This document shows, one piece after another, positions 1 through 9,011 of a DNA stretch of 64,000 nucleotides. Within the stretch, counting starts at the first letter, position 1, and every line of letters begins with the position of its first letter. The notes under the pieces are model-generated. The model ran no database searches. It had not been told where the DNA came from and saw only the letters and a program-made list of their open reading frames with translations. The translations under genes and the position numbers were made by a program. The DNA lies in assembly GCA_964423645.1 (NCBI GenBank), contig CAYRFE010000015.1:20728-84727 (forward strand). The letters are read 5' to 3'. The DNA comes from CAYRFE01 sp964423645 [NCBI: uncultured bacterium]. GTDB taxonomy: Bacteria; Macinerneyibacteriota; Macinerneyibacteria; Macinerneyibacteriales.

Positions 1-238
1 GAATGATCATAAGTCCGCCCATACTCGGTGTTCCCGATTTCAGTTGATGACTATCCGGTACAAAATCACGTATATGCGAAAATTTGATACGCTTCAAAAA
101 CCTGATTATCATCGGCCCGAATATAAAACTGATCAAAAGCGCCGTAATGAGCGCATAGGCAGATCGGATCGTAATATAGCGAAACACATTAAATGCCGAC
201 ACATAGCCGGCAAATGCTTTTATGATATAGTAAAACAC
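1..238 (-). CDS. mraY: Phospho-N-acetylmuramoyl-pentapeptide transferase, 5' part (cut by window edge)
   Basis: The first 79 codons of MraY, the inner-membrane enzyme that transfers phospho-MurNAc-pentapeptide to undecaprenyl phosphate to make lipid I. The reading frame starts at a GTG (238) preceded by GGAGAAAG and runs off the window. It shows two hydrophobic stretches and the family signature TPSMGGLMI at its visible end. The start lies 19 bases inside the end of murF, so translation is probably coupled. Position after murF is the usual dcw order. Assignment rests on the motif and context, and the C-terminal catalytic part is outside the window. Confidence 0.93.
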   Translation of the reverse strand, partial: MFYYIIKAFAGYVSAFNVFRYITIRSAYALITALLISFIFGPMIIRFLKRIKFSHIRDFVPDSHQLKSGTPSMGGLMII

Positions 239-1566
239 GATACTTTCTCCTTTATTCGTGTAAACACATCTTCCATTCTCATCCCCCGTGAGCCCTTAAA
301 AAACATCACATCATAATTAACCATTGCACGTTCCATATCACGAATACATTCTTCCTTATCCATATAAAACTTGAATTCCGAAAAATCATCACGTAGTGCG
401 AAAAACTCTTGCCCCACACAATAGACATCAGCACCGGTATCAAGTGCAGTTTTGAGTACTTCACGGTGAAATGACCCGCTTTCAACACCAAGTTCAAGCA
501 TATCGCCCAAACATAACGCGACACGCTTATCACCGTACCGCGCACAATTTCGAAGCGCTTCAAGCATCGCATTCGGAGATGCATTATAAGTGTCATTGAT
601 CAATATTTTTCCTTGCAATGTATGCACCTCAGCGCGTTTCGGACTCACTTTCAGCGTACTCAATGCTTTCTGTATTGTTTCTGCCGATAGTCCCACGCGA
701 AGTGCGATAATGACGGCAGGGATTGCATTATATACATTAAAATCACCCCACAAGGGCAAACGATATCTTTTTTTATTATACGTAAATTCGGTAAAATCCG
801 TCTCTATCCGAGTATAGGAGAAACGATGCGTGACCGTATCGCTTTGTCCGAATAGTTCAGTATCGGGATAATGCTCCTTGACATGTTGAAGCCATTCGTT
901 ATCACCATTTGCAAGTTTGAGCCCCTCTTCGCGAACGAAGGCAAATAATTCCGTTTTCCCTTCATAGATCGCTTCTATTGAATGCATAAATTCCATATGA
1001 ACGGGAGCGATCGTGGTCACGATCCCCACATTCGGTTTGACCGCGCGTGCTAAACGTCCAATATCTCCCGGATGATCCATACCCATTTCAAGCACCACAG
1101 TATCTTTGTCATAATTATTGATATACGAACAAGGAACTCCCCACTCAGTGTTAAGATTCCCTTGGGTTGAACCTGTAGCGGAATGAGCACTGAGTATATG
1201 CGCACAAATATCTTTCGTTGTTGTTTTGCCGTTTGAACCTGTCACCGCTACTATATACTGCTCCGGACGCGCGTGTCGCAGTTGACTGCATATATCAAGA
1301 AGCGTGCGAGGCACATCGTCGGTAATAAGCATCGGTACAGTACCGGTAAAATCGTGCGGTTCATACTCGGCGATAATTGCCTGAGCACCTGCAGCAACCG
1401 CGGCATTGATATATATATGCGCATCAACAGTCAACCCCTTGTGTGCGGCAAAAAGCGTTCCCTGTGTCACCGACCGTGAATCGATTGCCAACGAAGAAAA
1501 CACAAAGCCGTTGTCCCATCTCCCGACGGTATATGAATGATACACTGATGCATGATCGATCTTCAT
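220..1566 (-). CDS. murF: UDP-N-acetylmuramoyl-tripeptide-D-alanyl-D-alanine ligase
   Basis: Cytoplasmic ATP-dependent ligase that adds D-Ala-D-Ala to the UDP-MurNAc-tripeptide, the last soluble step of peptidoglycan precursor synthesis. The 448-residue length is normal for MurF. The N-terminal substrate domain is followed by the P-loop [12 protein letters not shown] (about residue 108), a central Mur-ligase block with the metal-binding [13 protein letters not shown] region, and a C-terminal domain with [11 protein letters not shown]. The ATG is only 2 bases after the ftsI stop. The usual neighbour murE is missing between ftsI and murF, so the meso-DAP or Lys ligase must be encoded elsewhere. 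Confidence 0.96.
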   Translation of the reverse strand: MKIDHASVYHSYTVGRWDNGFVFSSLAIDSRSVTQGTLFAAHKGLTVDAHIYINAAVAAGAQAIIAEYEPHDFTGTVPMLITDDVPRTLLDICSQLRHARPEQYIVAVTGSNGKTTTKDICAHILSAHSATGSTQGNLNTEWGVPCSYINNYDKDTVVLEMGMDHPGDIGRLARAVKPNVGIVTTIAPVHMEFMHSIEAIYEGKTELFAFVREEGLKLANGDNEWLQHVKEHYPDTELFGQSDTVTHRFSYTRIETDFTEFTYNKKRYRLPLWGDFNVYNAIPAVIIALRVGLSAETIQKALSTLKVSPKRAEVHTLQGKILINDTYNASPNAMLEALRNCARYGDKRVALCLGDMLELGVESGSFHREVLKTALDTGADVYCVGQEFFALRDDFSEFKFYMDKEECIRDMERAMVNYDVMFFKGSRGMRMEDVFTRIKEKVSCFTIS

Positions 1567-1568
1567 AC

Positions 1569-3239
1569 TTACATCCCGTTATACCGCATGATACTTGCGG
1601 TAATTTTTTTAAAGATCGGTGCGATGGTTTCGCCTGCATAATCGCTTTTTTGCGGTTGATTCATCATGATCCCCACGACATATCTCGGATTATCAGCAGG
1701 GAAGAATCCGACAAATGTGCCGATAACTCTATCGCGATTGGTATACTTTGATGAACGGTCATATACAATCGATGTTCCCGTTTTGGCTGCAATTCGTATA
1801 CCGTCAATATGTGCTTTTTTTGCGGTCCCGTCATCCACGACATGCACAAGCATGGCCGACAAACGTTTTGCGGTATCGACGCTGATCACACGGCGAATCG
1901 TAAGCGGCATGACCTCCACTTGACGACCGTCGGAATAGCTTATCCGCTTGACGATATGCAATTGATTCAACACACCGTCATTTGCGATCGTTGCATACGC
2001 TGCGGTCAATCGCACAAGATTGGTCGCGATACCATAGCCGATCGATACTGATCCGACATCAGATTTTCCCCATTTATCGACACTTCGCAATTCAGATACC
2101 CGTTCTCCGCTCAACTCGAGATTCTTTTTCTCTAAAAATCCGAATCTTTTTATATAATTATAGAGTGTGTTTTTTCCGATAAGATCGGCGATCTTGACCA
2201 CACCCACATTACTTGAACGTTCTAATATTCCCCGTACGGTAAGATCTTTGTTTTTTAACGTATCGCGAAAAGTGACCGAATGATAGGTGATCAAACCGTT
2301 GTTACAGTTAAAAACATCGTTTTCTTTGATCGTTTGCTCTTCTAGGCCGGCGGCGACCGCGACAACTTTAAAGCTCGATCCCGGTTCAAATTGATATGAA
2401 ACCGCCGTATTCTGCAAAATCTCCGGATTTGAAATCTGATTAAATCGGTTGGGATTAAAGGACGGATAATTTGCCAATGCCAATATTTCACCATTTTTCG
2501 GGTCAATTACCACCGCTGAGATACTCTGCGGCTGATATTGCCCATATCCCCACGCCAACGCTTCTTCGACAAAATATTGAATATTCTCATCAATTGTAAG
2601 ATATACATCTGCACCGTCAACTGCAACTTCATGCGTTGTTTCGGCGCTTACTCCGGAAAGTAATGTATCAAATTCTTTTTCAATACCGGATGTTTGGTCT
2701 GCATAATTGATGTATCCGACAATATGAGATGCGAATGTATTTTGCGGATACAGGCGTATCGGATCATCCAATTCACATCGAAGCCCGCTTATTTTTTTTT
2801 CTCCCTGTACAATATCATCGATCAATTCTTCGTCAACACGTCTACCCACGACAATATACCGTTGCTTTTGAGCAAGATTTTCAAGAAATTTCGCTTTATC
2901 TACATCAAAGCGACGCAAGACCAGTTCGATCAATGCCTGCTTATCTTTTTCAAGCACTGCGCTTGCATCAACGATCACACGATATTTATAAACTGTTGTC
3001 GCCAATAAATCACCGCTGCGCGAATAAATGTTACCGCGAAGCGGTGTGAATATTCGCTGATTACTTAATTTACTTTTTTCAACTTTTTTATATAAGGTCG
3101 GAGCTTCTTTTGAGACCGCACTCACATTCAGCACCTGCACGAGAAACAGTTTGATCACTATAATAACAAAACCGGTCGCCAATACTGCGATCAATAACAT
3201 CCCGCGATTATACATGTATGTAGGAAAGCGCTCTCTCAC
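1569..3239 (-). CDS. ftsI: Peptidoglycan D,D-transpeptidase FtsI (PBP3-like)
   Basis: Septal class B penicillin-binding protein that cross-links peptidoglycan at division. After a short basic N-terminus there is one membrane anchor, a PBP dimerisation domain (LRGNIYSRSGDLLATT), and a transpeptidase domain with all three motifs: SxxK as SSFK in FEPGSSFKV, SxN as SSN in RSSNVGVVK, and KTGTS. I chose the GTG at 3239. It overlaps the ftsL stop as GTGA and has an AGGAG-type ribosome site, whereas an in-frame ATG at 3299 would lie deep inside ftsL. The protein is then 556 residues and has no PASTA domain. It is translationally coupled to ftsL. Confidence 0.94.
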   Translation of the reverse strand: MRERFPTYMYNRGMLLIAVLATGFVIIVIKLFLVQVLNVSAVSKEAPTLYKKVEKSKLSNQRIFTPLRGNIYSRSGDLLATTVYKYRVIVDASAVLEKDKQALIELVLRRFDVDKAKFLENLAQKQRYIVVGRRVDEELIDDIVQGEKKISGLRCELDDPIRLYPQNTFASHIVGYINYADQTSGIEKEFDTLLSGVSAETTHEVAVDGADVYLTIDENIQYFVEEALAWGYGQYQPQSISAVVIDPKNGEILALANYPSFNPNRFNQISNPEILQNTAVSYQFEPGSSFKVVAVAAGLEEQTIKENDVFNCNNGLITYHSVTFRDTLKNKDLTVRGILERSSNVGVVKIADLIGKNTLYNYIKRFGFLEKKNLELSGERVSELRSVDKWGKSDVGSVSIGYGIATNLVRLTAAYATIANDGVLNQLHIVKRISYSDGRQVEVMPLTIRRVISVDTAKRLSAMLVHVVDDGTAKKAHIDGIRIAAKTGTSIVYDRSSKYTNRDRVIGTFVGFFPADNPRYVVGIMMNQPQKSDYAGETIAPIFKKITASIMRYNGM

Positions 3240-3499
3240 TTCCCGTCCTCTCCTGAAAAACGAGCCCACTGCTCGGTATATCCTCGAGCAATTGCCCATG
3301 AATAAAGGTTATCAACATTCGTTTTTCTCGAATACGCAACATTAAGATGTCTGTTCTCAAGTTTAAGCACAATTATCTCTTCGCGTAACCGATAAATATC
3401 ACCCTTTACACGCTCTTTTTCTATATACAATGCCGCCTCAATGACAAATATTACGATCAGAACAAATATAACGATCACAAAATACCGGAAAAATTTCAT
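3236..3499 (-). CDS. ftsL: Cell division protein FtsL-like (membrane coiled-coil)
   Basis: An 87-residue bitopic protein. Residues 1-25 are a hydrophobic membrane segment after MKFFRY, followed by a heptad-like helix (EKERVKGDIYRLREEIIVLKL) of the kind that pairs FtsL with FtsB in the divisome. Sequence similarity in this family is weak, so the name rests on topology, size and position between rsmH and ftsI. Its ATG overlaps the rsmH stop as ATGA and its stop overlaps the ftsI GTG, which fits coupled translation of three division genes. Confidence 0.8.
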   Translation of the reverse strand: MKFFRYFVIVIFVLIVIFVIEAALYIEKERVKGDIYRLREEIIVLKLENRHLNVAYSRKTNVDNLYSWAIARGYTEQWARFSGEDGK

Positions 3500-4422
3500 A
3501 TCTTCTCCACAATCCGCATCTTCGCGCTCCGTGAACGGGGATTATCGGACTGTTCCACCTCCGTGGGCAGGATCACCTTTTTATGCACCACACGAACTTG
3601 TGCTTCATGACCACATGTACATATCGGCATACGCGCATCACAAATGCATTTGGTACTCTCACGCTTAAACAATTGCTTTACTATACGATCCTCAAGTGAA
3701 TGATACGATATAACACACAAACGTCCTTCTTTATTCAATGCATCGATCGCATGCTTCAAACCTTTTTCCAATGCATCCAACTCTCCGTTGACCGCAATAC
3801 GAAGCGCTTGAAATGTCCTCGTTGCAGGATGAATATGCATGCTGTGCCGTTCTTTTGAAGAGAAACAGCTACCGACAATATCTGCAAGCTCTTTGGTTGA
3901 GTGTATCGGTCTGCTTTGACAGATTTTACGTGCGATCTGACGAGAACGACGCTCTTCACCATACATGAATATAATATCAGCCAATTCTTTTTCAGGAGTG
4001 TGATTCACTATATCTTCTGCGGTGATCGGCATTTCATCACTCATACGCATATCAAGAGGCGCATCTTCACGAAATGAGAACCCGCGGTGCGCAGCATCAA
4101 GCTGATGCGATGACACACCCAAATCCATCAGAATTCCGTCGAATCCGCCAAAGGTCTCCAGCTGTTGCCAAAGCGTTTCAGATGAAAAATTGTCTCGGTA
4201 TACGCGCACATTGTCATATCCTGAAAATACTCCCGCGACATGACTGACCGCATCCGCATCCTGGTCAACGCCAATATATAAACCGTTTTTAATATCCAAA
4301 TGTTTTACAATTTCCATACCGTGCCCCCCTCCGCCCATGGTTAGATCAAGATACCTCCCGCACGACGTGATCTTAAGCCCCTCGATCACTTCCGCCAACA
4401 GAACCGGCTTGTGGTATGTCAT
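3496..4422 (-). CDS. rsmH: 16S rRNA (cytosine-1402-N4)-methyltransferase
   Basis: SAM-dependent methylation of C1402 in 16S rRNA, in the cytoplasm. The 308-residue length is typical. The N-terminal motif MTYHKPVLLAEVIEGL, the SAM-binding glycine loop LTMGGGGHG, the DLGVSSHQLD segment and the C-terminal ISYHSLEDRIVKQLF and DNPRSRSAKMRI blocks are all hallmarks of MraW/RsmH. Start and stop overlap the neighbours mraZ and ftsL by ATGA junctions. This is the standard second gene of a dcw cluster. Confidence 0.97.
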   Translation of the reverse strand: MTYHKPVLLAEVIEGLKITSCGRYLDLTMGGGGHGMEIVKHLDIKNGLYIGVDQDADAVSHVAGVFSGYDNVRVYRDNFSSETLWQQLETFGGFDGILMDLGVSSHQLDAAHRGFSFREDAPLDMRMSDEMPITAEDIVNHTPEKELADIIFMYGEERRSRQIARKICQSRPIHSTKELADIVGSCFSSKERHSMHIHPATRTFQALRIAVNGELDALEKGLKHAIDALNKEGRLCVISYHSLEDRIVKQLFKRESTKCICDARMPICTCGHEAQVRVVHKKVILPTEVEQSDNPRSRSAKMRIVEKI

Positions 4423-4862
4423 GAGGAATGTTCCTGCCGAACCCTGTAGTTGAGGAATTCCGGCTCCTTTTCGCTTACTTCTTGCATTTCATTATCGTAC
4501 TGTGCGGGTTCCCACAATTCAAATGTCGAATAGACACCTGCGACGATCACGTCTTTCGTAATTCCAACTGTCTCCATGAGATCTCGCGGCAACATAATTC
4601 GATTTTGCGTGTCAATACGAATACTGACCGCTTCTGAGGCGAGCAATCTGAGATAGCGTTGATAATTATAGTCATACGCGGCCTGTTTGCGTATCGGCTC
4701 TATAAACTCATTCCATGCCTGTTCGGTATACACCGTAAGACACGGAACACCGCTTCCCTTCGCTATAATGAGTTTATCGCCTGAAATACTGTCACGGAAC
4801 TGCGACGGTAATTTCAAACGAAGTTTCTCATCAACGGTATGTCGATGCTTTCCTACAAACAC
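4419..4862 (-). CDS. mraZ: Transcriptional regulator MraZ
   Basis: A 147-residue MraZ with two AbrB-like (SpoVT) half-domains: N-terminal HTVDEKLRLKLPSQFRD and C-terminal RIDTQNRIMLPRDLME. In other bacteria MraZ is a ring-forming DNA-binding protein that represses its own dcw operon. The start is a GTG at 4862, with the ribosome site GGGAGGA about 11 bases upstream. Three TGGG boxes sit between the start codon and the promoter, which supports autoregulation here. First gene of the mraZ-rsmH-ftsL-ftsI-murF-mraY run. Confidence 0.95.
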   Translation of the reverse strand: MFVGKHRHTVDEKLRLKLPSQFRDSISGDKLIIAKGSGVPCLTVYTEQAWNEFIEPIRKQAAYDYNYQRYLRLLASEAVSIRIDTQNRIMLPRDLMETVGITKDVIVAGVYSTFELWEPAQYDNEMQEVSEKEPEFLNYRVRQEHSS

Positions 4863-4867
4863 CTTAT

Positions 4868-4891
4868 CCCATTTCCTCCCATTTTAACCCA
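4868..4891 (-). promoter_or_regulatory. Putative MraZ operator: three TGGG boxes at 10-bp period
   Basis: Read on the minus strand, TGGG occurs at 4891-4888, 4881-4878 and 4871-4868, exactly 10 bases apart. This is the spacing known for E. coli MraZ binding repeats. The boxes cover the predicted transcription start and the ribosome site of mraZ, so bound MraZ would block both initiation and elongation. Confidence 0.8.
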
Positions 4892-4898
4892 CAAGTAG

Positions 4899-4927
4899 AA
4901 TTTATCACTCCACTTCGCCCCTGTCAA
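4899..4927 (-). promoter_or_regulatory. Sigma-70-type promoter of the dcw cluster
   Basis: On the minus strand, TTGACA (4927-4922) is followed after 17 bases by TAAATT (4904-4899). The predicted start near 4892 falls at the edge of the TGGG boxes. This is the only good promoter upstream of mraZ. Confidence 0.7.
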
Positions 4928-5120
4928 GGATAAAAAAGAAAAAAATGCGGTTTTATGTGGATTTTTATGGAAAATAAAGAGAAGAATGTATGTGATTAAA
5001 AAGCCCACCTGAGAAAGCGAGAGGCGACCAGGGAAAATACCTTTGAGTTTATTCGAAAGGAATGTGTGGATATTTCGAAGATGTGTAAACTATAACTATT
5101 TAGATACAGTTTTACCTTTT

Positions 5121-6071
5121 TTAATTTATTTCTCCCTGAACCACTTCAATTTCTTGGCTTGTTCTCTCAATGCCATCATTCCAGTAAACTTTCTGACCAT
5201 ACCAAAATGATCCCTCTAACAATGGATAGCCCAAAAGACCTTTTCCCAGATTAATCATCGCAGTAAAAGAGTCGGAATTATCGAAGTCTATTTGATACCC
5301 GAGAGTAGCTTTATTAAAAATTATTGCGTTATCTTTAAAAGAAAACACTCTCAAAGTACTATCTGAATAACCGGCACTTAAAATAGCATACTTTTTTGAT
5401 TTAGATATATACCGAATATCTGATAAAAAACCGATTGGATCCGGGTTAAGATCTCCATTAACATACCAAAATGTTTTCTTTTTTTCACAATTCAAAAAAA
5501 GAGTTGTTCCGCCGAACTTACCGACCGTGTCTGGATTCATCTCTCTTCCAAGATCACTTTTTATTTCATAAAAAATATAGTCTATGCCTTCATAAACATA
5601 AGCTTTTACATCAATAACATACAGCCATTCTCGAGCATCAAAATAGTAAGAGAAATCTGTTTTATCATTAAGAAAATGATGAGAAAAAAGGACATTATTG
5701 ATGGATAATTCATATTTATTACCCCATGTTTTAAATAAATACCCATTATATGATACACTATACATTACTAAAGGCGAATATATATACCCAGAAATCCCTC
5801 TAATCGTTGTTACAGAAAACCAGAAACCATTATACTCTATATCATTAATCCGTACTTTCTGACGTTCATACGTATGCCCAGAGTTATTTGTAAATTTTTC
5901 TCCTCGTTTAACAGTATCTACCACTTTACTTTTTATATCAGGTTTTTCCCTTATCATTGCGACGTCAACATATGTGGAGAGTGTTACTTCTAACTCGATC
6001 ATATCCAACGCCCATATATACTTCGCCCCGATTAGAAATATAAACAAAAAGCAAAAAAAAACTCTTTTCAT
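5121..6071 (-). CDS. Secreted protein with bacterial SH3-like domain
   Basis: A 316-residue protein with an N-terminal signal peptide (hydrophobic residues 4-20, MKRVFFCFLFIFLIG). Residues about 30-105 resemble a bacterial SH3 domain (VAMIREKPDIKSKVVDTVKRGEKF, then a W/G-rich strand ending GISGYIYSPLV), a fold that often binds cell-wall peptides. The rest contains aromatic beta-rich stretches and has no motif I recognise. It is AT-richer than its neighbours and stands alone between long gaps, which may reflect transfer or relaxed selection. Envelope location is inferred and the function is unknown. Confidence 0.7.
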   Translation of the reverse strand: MKRVFFCFLFIFLIGAKYIWALDMIELEVTLSTYVDVAMIREKPDIKSKVVDTVKRGEKFTNNSGHTYERQKVRINDIEYNGFWFSVTTIRGISGYIYSPLVMYSVSYNGYLFKTWGNKYELSINNVLFSHHFLNDKTDFSYYFDAREWLYVIDVKAYVYEGIDYIFYEIKSDLGREMNPDTVGKFGGTTLFLNCEKKKTFWYVNGDLNPDPIGFLSDIRYISKSKKYAILSAGYSDSTLRVFSFKDNAIIFNKATLGYQIDFDNSDSFTAMINLGKGLLGYPLLEGSFWYGQKVYWNDGIERTSQEIEVVQGEIN

Positions 6072-6136
6072 TTTACCCTACCTGTCGTTAATATTGATCT
6101 TACCCGACCATCCCCGACACACCATTCTACACAAAA

Positions 6137-6164
6137 AGTATACATGAAAAATACATTTATTCAA
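6137..6164 (-). promoter_or_regulatory. Probable promoter of the SH3-like protein gene
   Basis: On the minus strand, TTGAAT (6164-6159) is followed after 16 bases by TATACT (6142-6137). This leaves an untranslated leader of roughly 60 bases before the ATG at 6071. Confidence 0.45.
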
Positions 6165-6510
6165 TATTGAATATTGCATAAAAGCATATATACTGCTCAC
6201 TTGTGGAAACTTTGGCGAAAATGAGAGGGAAAGGAAACTGTAATACTTTGTTGTCCCTGAATCTTGTTGGAACGCGGCATGCCGTGTCCGTGCTTTTTAT
6301 ACTGCCATTATTCTCAAGGAAAAGAATTTTACAACAAAAAAATAACAGGATTTCTCCTCAATAGTATATTCGTCGAAATGACACAATTCGGGCCGATATA
6401 GAATCGCCCCCTAGAAGAACATCATAATCCATTAATACACACTAGCCAGTCATCCTACGGATGCCATTCCTTCAGTATGAAGGGGAATGAATTCACCGAT
6501 TTCAAATAAC

Positions 6511-6637
6511 GACCTTAAAAAATCAGCGTATAGCAATTCCGTAGGGGCGGATTCCATATCCGCCCATTTCTTATAAACATTTTTTTCAGCCTTGACCTTT
6601 TTGTTACTTTTTGTGTCAAAACAAAAAGTAAGACAGG
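6511..6637. repeat. Interspersed repeat, copy 1 (hairpin TTACTTTTTGT/ACAAAAAGTAA)
   Basis: Begins with CCTTAAAAAATCAGCGT and ends with an 11-bp-stem hairpin built from TTACTTTTTGT and ACAAAAAGTAA, preceded by AGCCTTGAC. The same two ends occur at 57599-57767, with a different middle. The open frame across it gives the peptide LTFCFDTKSNKKVKA in both copies, which is repeat-derived and not evidence of a gene. Confidence 0.75.
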
Positions 6638-7103
6638 AATTTTCAATGAACATTAGGACACACAACCTTGTGTCACTACGATGCAATCACTTGATGTCTT
6701 AGTGTTCTTTAGGGCGAGGCGACCTCGCCCTTACATCATACATACGATGATTTCACCACCCCGTCGCTATGCGCCACCCCCTACTTGTAAAGGTGGGGAG
6801 TTGTTTATGTCATCTCGAACCTACTGTGTGAGAGATCTCAGTTTGATTTCATGGCAGACAAGATACTATTGAACTGAGATTTCTCCTCATTAATACATTC
6901 GTCGAAATGACATGCCACTGGTTCGATGTAATTATCGTAGGTGCATACCTATGTGTCTGCACCCTAAGAGAAAAAATATAATTTAGCTCCCCCTCGCGAT
7001 TACGCGTTTCCCGCTCTTTGCAAAAAATGAGGGGGAAAGAAAACACTTAAAAAATTATCGTGAAACACTCCCCAAAAGGTATTATACATTTTATTTCTGT
7101 AAC

Positions 7104-8081
7104 TCAATCCGAGCTCTTCTGCGCCTGTAGCCCCTCCGATAATGCGATCAAAGCCGTTATTGAGGTGTTGTTAGCAAACACCGTCTGCACCCCCGATTCA
7201 CGTAACCGTTTGAGATACTTCACTAATTTATACTCAAAAGAAAACGCGATCGCATACGGAATAATATGAGCGACATCTGCAGGAGCATTGCTCTTCAACA
7301 CATGATCGACGTATCCTGCATACAACTTACACTGTTTGTATTCGTCAAACCCTTTCGGCGTATATGCATCATACCGAGCCGAACGTATGAGCGCGACAAC
7401 ACCGACAATCGTGGCCACTGCCGCTATTGCAACAAGCCCCGACGCGGCAAGCGGAATCGAGATCGGCAAAAAACACAATCCCAGTACCATTGTAAGAATC
7501 GCAAATATAGTGGTGTTTATATTACTTTTATAGCGGAGCGGCTCGATAAGCCCGTCTTGAAAGAGTTTGTTTTCAAAAAGCGCTTTTAAATGCTTCATCA
7601 TCTTTGCCGTTCTGAGAAATAATTTACTGACACTGCTGTTGTTACGAATATCTGTGGCAAGAAGCGTCTCCAGTATATACTGCTCATATTCTTCTTTTGG
7701 TTTTTCATTTCCCGCATTATAGGTAAGTTTTGTGGTTTGATACCATTTTTCTTTTTTTGTTGATTCAATATTCAACATCCCGCGTGCACATAGATCTACC
7801 GCTGTCGCAAGAAATATGTTATTTTTATCTCCATACGGTGCATACAACAATCCTGCGATTCCCGGGGGTTGTGCAGGTGCTTTTACGTCGTTTCCCGGAA
7901 TATACGGAACAAGCGGTGTCCTTTCATATAACCTTGGATAAGCAGTAAAACGCATTCTGAAAAACCACACCAAACCCGCAGCGAATGCACACGCAAGTAA
8001 CCAAAAAAATGCATCACTGAACAAAAACTCCCAATGAATCTCTCGCTCGATCTCTACGACCGTGGCAAACACTCTCGTCAT
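7104..8081 (-). CDS. DUF2207-like membrane protein (C-terminal part only)
   Basis: A 325-residue protein starting at the ATG at 8081, which has AAAGGAG upstream; the frame is open further but without a ribosome site. It has a membrane segment near residues 25-45 and a paired hydrophobic region around 205-260 (NTTIFAILTMVLGLCFLPI onward). Between them is a soluble part with PPGIAGLLYAPYGDKNNIFLA, typical of the cytoplasmic half of DUF2207 proteins, which mediates no known reaction. The long extracytoplasmic DUF2207 domain found in full-length relatives is missing. It is divergent from the PAP2 gene. Confidence 0.65.
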   Translation of the reverse strand: MTRVFATVVEIEREIHWEFLFSDAFFWLLACAFAAGLVWFFRMRFTAYPRLYERTPLVPYIPGNDVKAPAQPPGIAGLLYAPYGDKNNIFLATAVDLCARGMLNIESTKKEKWYQTTKLTYNAGNEKPKEEYEQYILETLLATDIRNNSSVSKLFLRTAKMMKHLKALFENKLFQDGLIEPLRYKSNINTTIFAILTMVLGLCFLPISIPLAASGLVAIAAVATIVGVVALIRSARYDAYTPKGFDEYKQCKLYAGYVDHVLKSNAPADVAHIIPYAIAFSFEYKLVKYLKRLRESGVQTVFANNTSITALIALSEGLQAQKSSD

Positions 8082-8175
8082 ACTATGCTCCTTTGTTACA
8101 ACACTTACAGTATACACAACTGATGATTTTTTTGAAAGAAAAAACACACAAACATCACTTTAGAATTGAAAAAAA

Positions 8176-8204
8176 TTGACCTTTTGGATATGCCATGATA
8201 GACT
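8176..8204 (+). promoter_or_regulatory. Promoter of the PAP2-GNAT gene pair
   Basis: TTGACC (8176-8181) is followed after 17 bases by TAGACT (8199-8204). The start codon of the PAP2 gene follows 28 bases later, with GGAGG in between. Confidence 0.6.
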
Positions 8205-8231
8205 GTGTTGAAGAATATACGGAGGTCAAAC

Positions 8232-8999
8232 GTGAATGTCGCCAAAGACCCAAATCACATTCGTCCCGTTACCGCATATGATGATACGGTATCGTTATCA
8301 TTACTGCAAATGAGTGCATTCATTTTTACCGGTATTGCTTGCATCATTTTATCCGCCCTGATTTGGCGCGAACGAACGTTTGAGCTATCACTCACCCTTG
8401 TTCATAATTCAATTTACACACATGGATATACTACGTTATTTCAGATGATCACTCAATACGGAATGTCGCTAATACTTCTGATTTACGTTGTTTTTTTTCT
8501 TCATACATACCAAACTGATCGATATGCGCACAACACTTCGGTGTATGTCTGTGCCATACTTCTTTTCATCATTGCAGGCCTATCCGTTGACATCATAAAA
8601 ACAATGATCGACAAAGCACGCCCATCGGAAATACTTCCGGGATTGACCGCACTCACACAATCCCCGCATACCGCGTCATATCCATCGGCGCATACTACCA
8701 AAGCAATAGCTCTTGTTCTCCCATTTCTATTCTTGACGCATAAGCGATCTTGTGCGTATCTCATTACGACCACTTTGTCTCTTTGCATTGCATTGTTGAT
8801 CGCATATTCGCGAATAGCATTACAGAAACATTTTTTAAGTGACGTAATTGCCGGCATAGGATGTGCAATTATCTGTGTTCCGCTCGCAGTGTATGCGACG
8901 CGAAGGATTATGAAAAAACATCATTCACGCTTCACGCCGCGAACACTGGTTGTGTTCTATATCGTGTGCGGTATTCTGTTGGCATTCATCTCGTTTTAG
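8232..8999 (+). CDS. PAP2-family membrane phosphatase
   Basis: Integral membrane phosphatase of the PAP2 superfamily (255 residues), probably acting on a lipid phosphate such as undecaprenyl pyrophosphate or phosphatidylglycerol phosphate at the outer face of the inner membrane. About six hydrophobic segments are visible. The three motifs are present: KxxxxxxRP in KTMIDKARP, PSxH in SYPSAHTTK, and SRxxxxxHxxxD in SRIALQKHFLSD. The start is the GTG at 8232 after GGAGG; an in-frame TTG at 8205 has no ribosome site. The exact substrate cannot be told from sequence. Confidence 0.88.
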   Translation: MNVAKDPNHIRPVTAYDDTVSLSLLQMSAFIFTGIACIILSALIWRERTFELSLTLVHNSIYTHGYTTLFQMITQYGMSLILLIYVVFFLHTYQTDRYAHNTSVYVCAILLFIIAGLSVDIIKTMIDKARPSEILPGLTALTQSPHTASYPSAHTTKAIALVLPFLFLTHKRSCAYLITTTLSLCIALLIAYSRIALQKHFLSDVIAGIGCAIICVPLAVYATRRIMKKHHSRFTPRTLVVFYIVCGILLAFISF

Positions 9000-9011
9000 A
9001 AAGGATTAGCT

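Larger units (their letters stand above)
6072..7103. other. One-kilobase non-coding region with several repeats and hairpins
   Basis: No convincing gene was found; the short open frames lack ribosome sites and follow repeat sequence. It holds two copies of a short repeat (6350-6390 and 6876-6916, sharing GATTTCTCCTCA and ATTCGTCGAAATGACA). It also has a GGGCGAGG/CCTCGCCC hairpin near 6712-6733, a CTCAGTT/AACTGAG inverted pair (6837-6878), and one copy of a second repeat family (6511-6637). Confidence 0.7.

Noticed and set aside
6450-6686. 78-codon minus-strand frame in the long gap
   Set aside because: Derived from the TTACTTTTTGT-hairpin repeat; the matching frame at 57601-57801 differs outside the repeat and neither has a ribosome site.
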